NCBI RefSeq assembly: GCF_036178845.1
Contig: NZ_CP108070.1
Coordinates: 7,502,001 to 7,566,000 of the forward strand
Reading direction: 5' to 3'
DNA: 64,000 nucleotides
From: Streptomyces sp. NBC_00271
Lineage (GTDB): Bacteria; Actinomycetota; Actinomycetes; Streptomycetales; Streptomycetaceae
The notes beneath the pieces were generated by a model, which saw nothing but the letters and a program-made list of their open reading frames with translations, was not told where the DNA came from and ran no database searches. Positions 16,984 to 24,939 of the stretch are shown piece after piece. Made by a program: the position numbers and the translations under genes. Every line of letters begins with the position of its first letter. Position 1 is the first letter of the stretch.

Positions 16984-18726
16984 GTGCGCATAGGACTGCT
17001 TACGGAGGGTGGCTATCCGTATGTGAGCGGTGACGCCAGACTCTGGTGCGACCGGCTCGTGCGCGGGCTCGAGCAGCACGAGTTCGACATCTACGCGCTC
17101 AGTCGCAGCGAGCGGCAGGAGGACGAGGGCTGGATCCAGCTGCCGCCGCAGGTCAGCCGGGTGCGGACGGCTCCGCTGTGGATGGCCGAGGACGACGGTG
17201 TGGTACACGGGCGACGGGCGCGCCGACGGTTCGCCGAGTGCTTCGGGGAGTTGGCGGCGGCGGTGTGTGCCGCACCGGCGGTCCTCGACGGCTCGGAGGC
17301 CTCTGGTGGAGTGACGGCGTCGGAGGCCTCTCGCGGAGTGGTGGCGGACCGTTTCGGCAATGCGCTGTACGGGCTCGCGGAACTGGCCCGCGACGAGGGC
17401 GGGCTGGTCGGGGCGCTGCGCTCCGAGGGGGCCGTGCGCGCCCTGGAGCGCGCCTGCCGTGCGCCCGGCGCACTGCGCGCCGCGCGTACCGCGCGCGTGC
17501 CCGACCTGCTGTCCGTCGCCGCTCACATAGAGCGCGCCCTGCGCCCCCTCTCGCTGGACTGGTACGAGGACGACGGGCTCGGCTCGGTCGACCTCTGCCA
17601 CGCGACGGCAGGCGGCGAGGCCGCCCTGCCCGGCCTGCTCGCCCTGCACTTCGCCGGGGTGCCCCTGCTGGTCACGGAGTACGGCGTGCAGCTGCGGGCG
17701 CACTACCTCGCCTCCTCCGCCGCCGAGGAGTCCTCCGCGGTACGGGCGCTGCTCGCGGCCTTCCACGGCGCGCTGGCCGCCGAGGTCTACCGCCGGGCCG
17801 CGCTCATCACGCCAGGCAACACCCACGCGCGCCGCTGGCAGGAGCGCTGCGGCGCCGACCGCGCCAAACTGCGCACCGTCTACCCCGGCATGGAGGCCGC
17901 CCGCTTCGCGGAGGTGGGCGAGCGGGCCGACGGCTCCGGATGCGCGGACCCGGACACCCTGGTCTGGGTCGGCCGCATCGAACCGGCCAAGGACCTGATC
18001 TCACTGCTGCACTCCTTCGCCGAGGTCCGCAAGGAGGCACCGAAGACCCGGCTGCGGATCGTCGGCGCGCCCGCCGACGGGCCGGAGGGCGCGCTGTACC
18101 TGGCCCACTGCAAGGCGCTGGCCGCCCAGCTCTTCCCCGACGAGGCGGAGGGCGTGCACGCGGTCGGCGACAACCCGGTGTCCTTCGAGGAGATCGGCGG
18201 CCCGGAGGTCCCGAGCCTCGCGGAGGCGTACGCGTCCGGCTCCGTGGTCGTCCTCTCCAGCGTCGTCGAAGGCTTCCCGATCAGCCTGGTCGAGGCCATG
18301 TTCTGCGGCCGCGCCACCGTGTCCACGGACGTCGGCGCGGTCGTCGAAGTCATCGGCGGTACGGGGCTGGTGGTGCCGCCGCGCAATCCGCGGGCGCTCG
18401 CCGAGGCGTGCGTGGCACTGCTGCGCGACCCCGAACGGCGTGCGCGCCTGGGCGCGGCGGCCCGCGCGCGAGCCCTCGAACTCTTCACGGTCGAACAGAA
18501 CATCACGGCATTTCACGGCATTTACCTGGAGATCGTCTCGCGCTCCCCGGTCCGGCGGCTCGTCGTGGACGACGCAGGGGATCCCCTGCCGTTCGGCGTG
18601 CCGGCCGAGGTCCACGTACCCGGTCGCTGGACCGAGGCCCGTCTCATGGTCACGGGACGCCCGCGCTGGGCGGCGGGGGCGCCGGTGCGTGCCACAGCTC
18701 CGCTGCCCGCGGGGGAGGGCGCGTGA
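16984..18726 (+). CDS. GT4 glycosyltransferase, DUF3492/PelF-like
   Basis: The 580-aa product has a DUF3492-type N-terminal half (MRIGLLTEGGYPYVSGDAR at the start) and a GT-B C-terminal half with VGRIEPAKDL near residue 328 and the E-x7-E motif in EGFPISLVE near 430, followed by TDVGAVVEV. This architecture is that of PelF, the cytosolic UDP-sugar glycosyltransferase of Pel polysaccharide. The GTG start has a GGGGGTG site about seven bases upstream. It leads a coupled operon; the next gene starts at the last base of its stop codon. Sugar specificity is unknown. Confidence 0.88.
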   Translation: MRIGLLTEGGYPYVSGDARLWCDRLVRGLEQHEFDIYALSRSERQEDEGWIQLPPQVSRVRTAPLWMAEDDGVVHGRRARRRFAECFGELAAAVCAAPAVLDGSEASGGVTASEASRGVVADRFGNALYGLAELARDEGGLVGALRSEGAVRALERACRAPGALRAARTARVPDLLSVAAHIERALRPLSLDWYEDDGLGSVDLCHATAGGEAALPGLLALHFAGVPLLVTEYGVQLRAHYLASSAAEESSAVRALLAAFHGALAAEVYRRAALITPGNTHARRWQERCGADRAKLRTVYPGMEAARFAEVGERADGSGCADPDTLVWVGRIEPAKDLISLLHSFAEVRKEAPKTRLRIVGAPADGPEGALYLAHCKALAAQLFPDEAEGVHAVGDNPVSFEEIGGPEVPSLAEAYASGSVVVLSSVVEGFPISLVEAMFCGRATVSTDVGAVVEVIGGTGLVVPPRNPRALAEACVALLRDPERRARLGAAARARALELFTVEQNITAFHGIYLEIVSRSPVRRLVVDDAGDPLPFGVPAEVHVPGRWTEARLMVTGRPRWAAGAPVRATAPLPAGEGA

Positions 18727-19919
18727 TGAGCGAACTCGTACGGGACGGCTCGGGCGGTGCGCGCGGCGAAGCCGGGGGTGATCCGGGGAACGACTCGGGG
18801 AGCGGCCCGGGGAGCCACTCGGGGGGCGCGCGCACATCCCTCGGCGGTGGTCGCCGCGGTGCCGTGGACCCGGTGAAGGCGCTGATGCACCGGCACCGTG
18901 AACTCTGCGAGCGTGCCGTCGACCCCCTGGAGATCGCGGCGGGCCTGGAGGCGCATGGCGTGACCGACCGCACCGCCGCACGGTTCCGGCACCGGGACGT
19001 GTTCTCGCTCGCCGAGGAGATGTACGCGCGCGTGGCCCGCGACTCGGAACCGGCACCGCGGCCCGCGGCCCCCGAACACTCCGGCGTGCGCGCCGACTGG
19101 GCCGTGCTCTCCCTGCTGCCGGGCGCTCTGTGCGCGGCGACCGTGGCCGGGCTGCGGCTCACCGAAGGGCAGCCGCGCCTCGCGGTCGCCGCCGGTGGCA
19201 CCCTCGCCGTGACGCTCGGCCTGCGCGCCGCGCTGCGCCGAGGTCCCCTCAGCACCACGCACCGCACGACGAGGGGCACCCTTGCCTGGACCTGCTGGCT
19301 GATCGCGTACGCCCTGCTCGGCGACGGACTGCTGAGCGTCGGCATCGAAGGCGGCCCCGACGGCCCCTGGCCCCCGGCCACCGCACCCGTGCTGGCCCTC
19401 GCCCTGGCGTGCGCACCCGCGGTCTGGTGCGCCCACCTCTTCACCGCGGGCGCCCGCCGCAAACTGACCGTGAGCCGAGGCCTGGAGGAGTTCGCCGTCT
19501 CCGTGCGGCCCCTGCTCCTGGGAGTGTTCGCCCTGTTCCTCTGCGCCCTGGGCGCGCTGCTCGCACTGTGCCGGGAGGCGCCGAGCGAGCCCGGTGCCTA
19601 CAACGGGCCTGGAGCGGGCGCCCTCGGCGCGCTGCTCCTGCTCGCCCGCCTGCTCACGACCCGCGGCTTCACCCACGCCCCGGCCGTCGTCCTCGGCGCC
19701 GCGGGCGCGGCCGAAGTGACCGCCCTCACCACGGTCTTCGCGGCCCGCCTGCCCGGCTGCTCGTTCGTCGCCACCCCCGTCGAGACCGTCGCCGACGCCT
19801 GGGGTCCGGGTGCCGTCCCGGCCCTGGTGTGCGGCGCGGCGGCGCTCGTCCTCCTGATCCACGCGACCCGCACCCTGACCCGGGCCTCGGCCCACGCCAC
19901 ACCGGGCGGGACGCCATGA
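18726..19919 (+). CDS. Multi-pass membrane protein of the exopolysaccharide-like operon
   Basis: The 397-aa product starts with about 40 Gly/Ser-rich disordered residues and a cytosolic helical segment (residues about 45-110, including MHRHRELCERAVDPLEIAAGLEA as a readable core). It then has about eight hydrophobic helices, for example WAVLSLLPGALCAATVAGL and LLLGVFALFLCALGALLAL. No catalytic motif is seen. Position between a PelF-like transferase and an epimerase suggests export or membrane assembly of the glycan, perhaps in a PelG-like role, but the sequence does not prove homology. Its ATG overlaps the upstream stop by one base. Confidence 0.78.
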   Translation: MSELVRDGSGGARGEAGGDPGNDSGSGPGSHSGGARTSLGGGRRGAVDPVKALMHRHRELCERAVDPLEIAAGLEAHGVTDRTAARFRHRDVFSLAEEMYARVARDSEPAPRPAAPEHSGVRADWAVLSLLPGALCAATVAGLRLTEGQPRLAVAAGGTLAVTLGLRAALRRGPLSTTHRTTRGTLAWTCWLIAYALLGDGLLSVGIEGGPDGPWPPATAPVLALALACAPAVWCAHLFTAGARRKLTVSRGLEEFAVSVRPLLLGVFALFLCALGALLALCREAPSEPGAYNGPGAGALGALLLLARLLTTRGFTHAPAVVLGAAGAAEVTALTTVFAARLPGCSFVATPVETVADAWGPGAVPALVCGAAALVLLIHATRTLTRASAHATPGGTP

Positions 19920-20035
19920 GCCGCGACCGGCGCCCGAGGGTCCAGCCCTCGTGCCGGGCGCACCCTCCCGCGGGGCCGACACCGCGGGCGCTCCGTCCGA
20001 CCCACGGCACCACCCCGAAGGAGAACGCCAGATGA
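19916..20035 (+). CDS. Candidate micro-ORF, 39 aa, coupled by ATGA overlap
   Basis: This ATG overlaps the stop of the membrane protein gene (ATGA) and reads 39 Arg/Pro-rich codons beginning MSRDRRPRVQPSC and ending TPKENAR. Its own stop overlaps the next micro-ORF. No SD of its own is visible, so it would depend on termination-reinitiation. It may be a real peptide or simply a path for ribosomes across the gap. Confidence 0.35.
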   Translation: MSRDRRPRVQPSCRAHPPAGPTPRALRPTHGTTPKENAR

Positions 20036-20079
20036 TCACCTCCCGAACCGGAGAATCCGCCCCGGGAGCCGCCCGATGA
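20032..20079 (+). CDS. Candidate micro-ORF, 15 aa, with strong SD
   Basis: The frame encodes MITSRTGESAPGAAR. A strong AAGGAG lies seven bases before its ATG, which overlaps the previous stop; its stop TGA overlaps the epimerase ATG (ATGA). The strong SD suggests ribosomes are loaded here and handed on to the epimerase gene. Confidence 0.4.
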   Translation: MITSRTGESAPGAAR

Positions 20080-21035
20080 GGGTCCTGCTGATCGGAGCCA
20101 ACGGATACCTCGGCCGATTCGTCGCCGACAGACTGCTCGCCGATCCGGCCGTGCAGCTCACCGCGCTCGGCCGGGGCGACGACGCCGACGTACGGTTCGA
20201 CCTCGCCTCGGGCAGCCCCGGCGCCCTCACCCGCTTCCTGGACGCGGTGCACCCCGGTGTCGTCATCAACTGCGCGGGCGCCACCCGCGGCGGAGCCCGC
20301 GAACTGACCCGGCACAACACCGTCGCCGTCGCCACCGTCTGCGAGGCCCTTCGCCGCAGCGGCTGCGGTGCCCGCCTGGTGCAGATCGGCTGCGGCGCCG
20401 AGTACGGGCCCAGCCAGCCCGGCTCCTCCACGGCCGAGGACGCCGTACCGCGCCCCGGCGGCCCGTACGGCGTGAGCAAGCTCGCCGCCACCGAACTGGT
20501 CCTCGGTTCCGGCCTCGACGCCGTCGTCCTGCGCGTCTTCTCGCCCGCGGGTCCCGGCACCCCCGCCGGATCCCCGCTCGGCCGCCTCGCCGAGGCCCTG
20601 CGCCGCGCCATGCAGTCCGGCGACGGCGAACTCAAACTCGGCGGACTCGGCGTCCAGCGCGACTTCATCGACGTCCGCGATGTCGCCCGCGCCGTGCACG
20701 CCGCCTCGCTCTCCGCCGCTCAGGGCGTCATCAACATCGGCTCGGGCCGTGCCGTCCGCCTGCGCGACGCCTCCGCCGTCCTCGCCCGTGTGGCCGGCTA
20801 TGGGGGCACGCTGCACGAACTCGACGGCCCACCCGGACCGATGAGGTCGGCCATCGGTCATCCCCGCACCGAAGCGGATCACGGGGCGCCGGTCGCGTAC
20901 CCCTACCCGGACGGCTGCGGCAGCTGGCAGCAGGCCGATGTGCGCACCGCACGCGACCGGCTCGGCTGGCGGCCCCGGATCAACCTCGAGGAATCCCTCG
21001 CCGATATCTGGATGGAGGCGGCATGCCGTATCTGA
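20076..21035 (+). CDS. NAD(P)-dependent sugar epimerase/dehydratase (SDR family)
   Basis: The 319-aa extended SDR has the Rossmann motif GANGYLGR near residue 8, a Ser-rich active-site region, and the catalytic YxxxK in PYGVSKLAA near residue 130 (Tyr and Lys three residues apart). It probably converts a nucleotide sugar used by the upstream glycosyltransferase, for example UDP-glucose/galactose or the N-acetyl forms. It has a GGGAG site before the ATG and overlaps the next gene by 13 bases, which fits a single operon. Confidence 0.87.
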   Translation: MRVLLIGANGYLGRFVADRLLADPAVQLTALGRGDDADVRFDLASGSPGALTRFLDAVHPGVVINCAGATRGGARELTRHNTVAVATVCEALRRSGCGARLVQIGCGAEYGPSQPGSSTAEDAVPRPGGPYGVSKLAATELVLGSGLDAVVLRVFSPAGPGTPAGSPLGRLAEALRRAMQSGDGELKLGGLGVQRDFIDVRDVARAVHAASLSAAQGVINIGSGRAVRLRDASAVLARVAGYGGTLHELDGPPGPMRSAIGHPRTEADHGAPVAYPYPDGCGSWQQADVRTARDRLGWRPRINLEESLADIWMEAACRI

Positions 21036-21772
21036 CCAGCGCCGCGACGGACATCGCGAGCACGGACTTAAGGGTCGGCCTCGGCGTCCCCGGCTATGCG
21101 CACCCCCTCGTCGCTCCGGCCGAGTGGGGCGAACTCACCCGCCCCGGCACCCCCGTGCACTGGGCCGTCCTGAACGTGGCGGGCGGTCCCGGCACCCGCC
21201 CCGACCCGCACTGCCTGGAGGCCGCCGGCCGACTCCGCAACGCGGGCGTGCGCGTCCTGGGACACCTGGACGTGACGTACGGCGCACGCGCCTTCGCCGA
21301 GGTGATCTCCGACGCACACCGGTATCTCGACTGGTACCGGGTCGGCGGCTTCCTCCTCCATCGCTGTCCCACCGAGCGCGCCGCGCTCCCCGAGGTCCGC
21401 CGGGCGGCCACCACGCTCCGCACGCTCCTCGACGACGCACACCTCGTCTTCGGCCACGGCACCCACCCCTACCCCGGCTATGTCGAAAGCGCCGACCAGC
21501 TGGTGACCTTCTCCGGCACCTGGAGCGACTACCGCTGGTCGCAGGTGGCCGAGTGGACCGCCGACTATCCGCCCGAGCGCTTCTGCCACTTCGTGCACGG
21601 GGTACCGCGCGGTCATCTCGACGAAGCGCTGCGCATCGCCCGCTGGCAGGGCGCCGCCACGATCTACTTCACCGACCGCACGGATCACGGTGGACGGGCC
21701 GACCCCTGGGAGACGATGCCCGGCTACTGGGACGAGATCGTCTCGCGGATCGGAACGGGTGTCTCGGAATGA
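21023..21772 (+). CDS. Spherulin-4-like (GH135/GH114-type) protein
   Basis: The 249-aa product resembles spherulation-specific family 4 proteins: a TIM-barrel-like order of strands with VGLGVPGYAHPLVAP at the start, VLGHLDVTYGAR near residue 75 (acidic residue at a strand end), DWYRVGGFLLHR near 95 and FGHGTHPYPGYV near 140. Relatives hydrolyse galactosaminogalactan or Pel-like polymers. There is no signal peptide, so the barrel would be cytosolic or exported another way; this is odd for a hydrolase of a secreted polymer. GGAGG lies four bases before the ATG. Last gene of the operon. Confidence 0.8.
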   Translation: MPYLTSAATDIASTDLRVGLGVPGYAHPLVAPAEWGELTRPGTPVHWAVLNVAGGPGTRPDPHCLEAAGRLRNAGVRVLGHLDVTYGARAFAEVISDAHRYLDWYRVGGFLLHRCPTERAALPEVRRAATTLRTLLDDAHLVFGHGTHPYPGYVESADQLVTFSGTWSDYRWSQVAEWTADYPPERFCHFVHGVPRGHLDEALRIARWQGAATIYFTDRTDHGGRADPWETMPGYWDEIVSRIGTGVSE

Positions 21773-21835
21773 AGGAGGGCGTGGCAGTGTTACGGGGAGA
21801 ACAACTGTAGTGATTGACCGACCAACGGAGTCCCC

Positions 21836-23014
21836 GTGTCGCTGCCACCCCTGGTTGAGCCAGCTGCTGAGCTCACCGTAGACGAGGTCCGCAGGTACTC
21901 CCGCCACCTGATCATTCCCGACGTGGGCATGGACGGGCAGAAGCGGCTGAAGAACGCCAAGGTGCTGTGTGTGGGCGCCGGCGGCCTCGGATCGCCGGCG
22001 CTGATGTACCTGGCCGCCGCGGGCGTGGGCACGCTCGGCATCGTGGAGTTCGACGAGGTCGACGAGTCGAACCTGCAGCGCCAGATCATCCACAGTCAGG
22101 CGGACATCGGCCGCTCCAAGGCCGAGTCGGCCCGTGACTCCGTGCTGGGCATCAACCCGTACGTGAACGTGGTCCTTCACGAAGAGCGGCTCGAGGCCGA
22201 GAACGTGATGGACATCTTCAGCCAGTACGACCTGATCGTCGACGGCACGGACAACTTCGCGACCCGCTACCTGGTCAACGACGCGTGCGTCCTGCTCAAC
22301 AAGCCGTACGTGTGGGGCTCGATCTACCGCTTCGACGGCCAGGCCTCCGTCTTCTGGTCCGAGCACGGTCCCTGCTACCGCTGCCTCTACCCGGAGCCCC
22401 CGCCGCCGGGCATGGTCCCCTCCTGCGCCGAGGGCGGCGTGCTGGGCGTGCTGTGCGCGTCCATCGGCTCCATCCAGGTCAACGAGGCGATCAAGCTTCT
22501 CGCGGGCATCGGTGAGCCGCTCGTCGGCCGCCTGATGATCTACGACGCCCTCGAGATGCAGTACCGCCAGGTCAAGGTCCGCAAGGACCCGGACTGCGCG
22601 GTCTGCGGCGAGAACCCGACCGTCACCGAGCTCATCGACTACGAGGCCTTCTGCGGTGTCGTGTCCGAGGAGGCCCAGGAGGCGGCGGCCGGCTCGACGA
22701 TCACTCCCAAGCAGCTCAAGGAGTGGATCGACGACGGCGAGAACATCGAGATCATCGACGTCCGTGAGATCAACGAGTACGAGATCGTCTCGATCCCCGG
22801 CGCCAAGCTGATCCCGAAGAACGAGTTCCTCATGGGCACCGCCCTGGAGACCCTTCCGCAGGACAAGAAGATCGTCCTGCACTGCAAGACGGGCGTCCGC
22901 AGCGCGGAGGTGCTCGCCGTGCTGAAGTCCGCGGGCTTCTCGGACGCGGTGCACGTCGGCGGCGGTGTGATCGGCTGGGTCAACCAGATCGAGCCGGAGA
23001 AGCCGGTGTACTAG
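21836..23014 (+). CDS. moeZ: Adenylyltransferase/sulfurtransferase MoeZ
   Basis: The 392-aa fusion has an E1/ThiF domain (GAGGLGS at 47-53, Arg-rich ATP site, Zn ligands in CYRCLYP and CAVCGENP) and a C-terminal rhodanese domain with active-site Cys350 in LHCKTGVRS. In actinobacteria MoeZ adenylates and sulfurates small ubiquitin-like carriers such as MoaD, ThiS and CysO, serving molybdopterin, thiamin-type and cysteine biosynthesis. It starts at a GTG with ACGGAG upstream. It is followed by a terminator hairpin, so it seems monocistronic. A moaE gene lies elsewhere in the window. Confidence 0.94.
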   Translation: MSLPPLVEPAAELTVDEVRRYSRHLIIPDVGMDGQKRLKNAKVLCVGAGGLGSPALMYLAAAGVGTLGIVEFDEVDESNLQRQIIHSQADIGRSKAESARDSVLGINPYVNVVLHEERLEAENVMDIFSQYDLIVDGTDNFATRYLVNDACVLLNKPYVWGSIYRFDGQASVFWSEHGPCYRCLYPEPPPPGMVPSCAEGGVLGVLCASIGSIQVNEAIKLLAGIGEPLVGRLMIYDALEMQYRQVKVRKDPDCAVCGENPTVTELIDYEAFCGVVSEEAQEAAAGSTITPKQLKEWIDDGENIEIIDVREINEYEIVSIPGAKLIPKNEFLMGTALETLPQDKKIVLHCKTGVRSAEVLAVLKSAGFSDAVHVGGGVIGWVNQIEPEKPVY

Positions 23015-23047
23015 GCGCCGGTGTACCAGGCGAACGGCTTTTCGGGA

Positions 23048-23081
23048 GGGGCTCGGCACCGTGCGTGCCGGGCCCCTTTCC
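23048..23081 (+). terminator. Intrinsic terminator after moeZ
   Basis: Twelve-base arms (23048-23059 and 23065-23076, one wobble) are followed by TTTCC. Confidence 0.75.
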
Positions 23082-23084
23082 GTT

Positions 23085-23250
23085 GACCGGTCTTCCGCTG
23101 GCCGGTCACTCGCGGGCCGGGGGTCCGCCGACCGGGCATCCGTACGCCGGGGGTTCGCCGGCCGGGTGCTCGCCGACGGGGGGTTCGCCGGCCGAGTGCT
23201 CGTCGGCCGGGTCGGCCCGGGCACAGGTCCGCGCCCGTCGGCCGCACCCG
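23085..23250. repeat. Degenerate GCCGG-rich tandem repeats between moeZ and a peptidase gene
   Basis: Imperfect units of the type GCCGGGT(G/T)C(T/A)CGCCGACGGGGGTTCGCC recur about five times in roughly 165 bases. No gene is seen. The stretch lies between two convergent genes. Confidence 0.5.
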
Positions 23251-23253
23251 CCA

Positions 23254-24801
23254 CTACGACGCGCAGACCTTCCCGTCCTTCGGCACCGTCCCGTCCAGCA
23301 GATAGCTGTTCACCGTGGAGTCGACACACTCGCTCCCACTCCCGTAGGCGCCATGGCCCTCGCCCTTCCAGGTGAGCTCCACTCCGACGCCCTTGCCCAG
23401 CTCGTCGGCCATTCTGCGGGCGCCCTCGTACGGAGTCGCGGGGTCCCCGGTGTTGCCGACGATCAGGATGGGCGCGGCGCCCGGCGCGCTGACCTCCGGG
23501 TTGTCGTACTGGCCGGCGACCGGCCAGTCGTGGCACCAACCCGCGGTGTCCCAGCCCATGAAGTCCCCGAAGACGGGCGAGATCTTCTCGAACTCGGGCA
23601 GCAGCTTCTTCGTCTCCGCGGGAGTCGGCCGCTGCCTGTCGTCCAAGCACGATATGACCCGTTGGGAGTGGGTCGTCGTGCCGTAGTGCCCCGAGGAATC
23701 GCGGTCGTTGTAGCCGTCGGCGAGGGCCAGCAGTCCCGAACCGTCACCGCCCTCGGCGCCCTTGAGCGCGTTGGTCAGGCGGGGCCAACCCTCCTTGCTG
23801 TACAGGGGCAGGACGATGCCGGTGAGCGCCAGCGTCTGGGTGAGCTTGCGGCCGTCGGCCGTCGGCAGGGGGTTCGCGTCGATGCGGTTCAGCAGGTCCA
23901 CGATCTTCTGGGAGCCCTGCTTGGGGTCCTGGCCGGTGGACTTGAGGTAGTCGTCCAGGGCGCGCTGGAAGCCCAGGGTCTGGTTCTTGGCGTGGCCGAC
24001 CGTGTCGGCGCTCGGGTCGACGACTGCGTCCAGCACCAGACGGCCCACGTTCTTGGGGAACAAGTGGGCGTACACGCCGCCGAGTTCGGTCCCGTACGAA
24101 AAGCCGAGGTAGTGCATCGTCCCGTCGCCGAGGACCTGACGCATCAGGTCCATGTCGCGGGCCGTGTCGGTCGTGGAGACGTGTGACAGCAGCTGTCCGG
24201 CGGCCTTCGCGCAGCCCTTGCCGAAGTCGGCGGCGTCCTTGAAGTACGCGGTCTCCTCGGCCGCGTCGTCCGGGGTGGCGTCCACGGACTCGGCTGCCTG
24301 GATCGCCTTGTCACTGCGGCAGCGCACACCCTCGCTGGCGGCGACGCCGCGCGGGTCCCAGCTCACCAGGTCGTAGCGCTCGTGGAGTAGGCCGACGGCA
24401 CTCTCGTACGACGGCATCGTGTCGACGCCCGAGCCGCCGGGGCCGCCGAAGTTGAACAGGAGTGAGCCGATGCGCTTGCTCTGGCCGCCGGTCGCCTTCG
24501 AGCGGATCAGCGCCAGGTCGATCGTCTCGCCGTCAGGCTTCGCGTAGTCCAGCGGCACCTTGAGTGTCGCGCACTGCCAGCCGCTGCCCGGCGCGGAGGA
24601 GCTCTTGCAGTGGCCCCAGTCGAGCTTCTGTGAGGTGAGCGAGGTGGGCAGCCCCGAGGCGGCGCCGGAGGAAGGCGCCCCGGCCGACGGCAGGCCGCTG
24701 TTCTTCCCCTCGTCCTTGCCGCCCCCCGACGAGCCGCTGCCGCAGCCCGCCACCAGCAACGCGGCGGCCGCCGCGGCCGTCCACCGTGCGAAACGCGTCA
24801 T
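23254..24801 (-). CDS. Secreted lipoprotein, tripeptidyl aminopeptidase-like alpha/beta hydrolase
   Basis: The 515-aa product starts with a lipoprotein signal (MTRFARWTAAAAAALLVAGC). The hydrolase body has FNFGGPGGSG (oxyanion loop), the nucleophile elbow GFSYGTELGG, and a C-terminal TAP-like domain with GNTGDPATPYEGA (acid) and the catalytic His in GEGHGAYGSG, ending LLDGTVPKDGKVC. Such proteins (SlpD/SlpE and Tap of Streptomyces) remove tripeptides from extracellular substrates. It is a close paralogue of the gene immediately upstream on the same strand (24940-26484). Paired Cys suggest disulfides outside the cell. Confidence 0.9.
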   Translation of the reverse strand: MTRFARWTAAAAAALLVAGCGSGSSGGGKDEGKNSGLPSAGAPSSGAASGLPTSLTSQKLDWGHCKSSSAPGSGWQCATLKVPLDYAKPDGETIDLALIRSKATGGQSKRIGSLLFNFGGPGGSGVDTMPSYESAVGLLHERYDLVSWDPRGVAASEGVRCRSDKAIQAAESVDATPDDAAEETAYFKDAADFGKGCAKAAGQLLSHVSTTDTARDMDLMRQVLGDGTMHYLGFSYGTELGGVYAHLFPKNVGRLVLDAVVDPSADTVGHAKNQTLGFQRALDDYLKSTGQDPKQGSQKIVDLLNRIDANPLPTADGRKLTQTLALTGIVLPLYSKEGWPRLTNALKGAEGGDGSGLLALADGYNDRDSSGHYGTTTHSQRVISCLDDRQRPTPAETKKLLPEFEKISPVFGDFMGWDTAGWCHDWPVAGQYDNPEVSAPGAAPILIVGNTGDPATPYEGARRMADELGKGVGVELTWKGEGHGAYGSGSECVDSTVNSYLLDGTVPKDGKVCAS

Positions 24802-24939
24802 GAATTTCCCCCCTCGCCCGTGGTCCGCCGGATGTCGCGGATCACATGCAGGCCATGGTAAGCGCCCGCGGCCGACACCGCGGAGGCCTGTGGATAACCC
24901 TTTGACCTGCGCTTTTCTTAGGTGTGGATGGCGTCGGTC

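Noticed and set aside
21068..23650. A long minus-strand frame opposite the spherulin-like and moeZ genes
   Set aside because: It crosses several genes with clear function on the plus strand and ends in repeats. No SD or domain is present.
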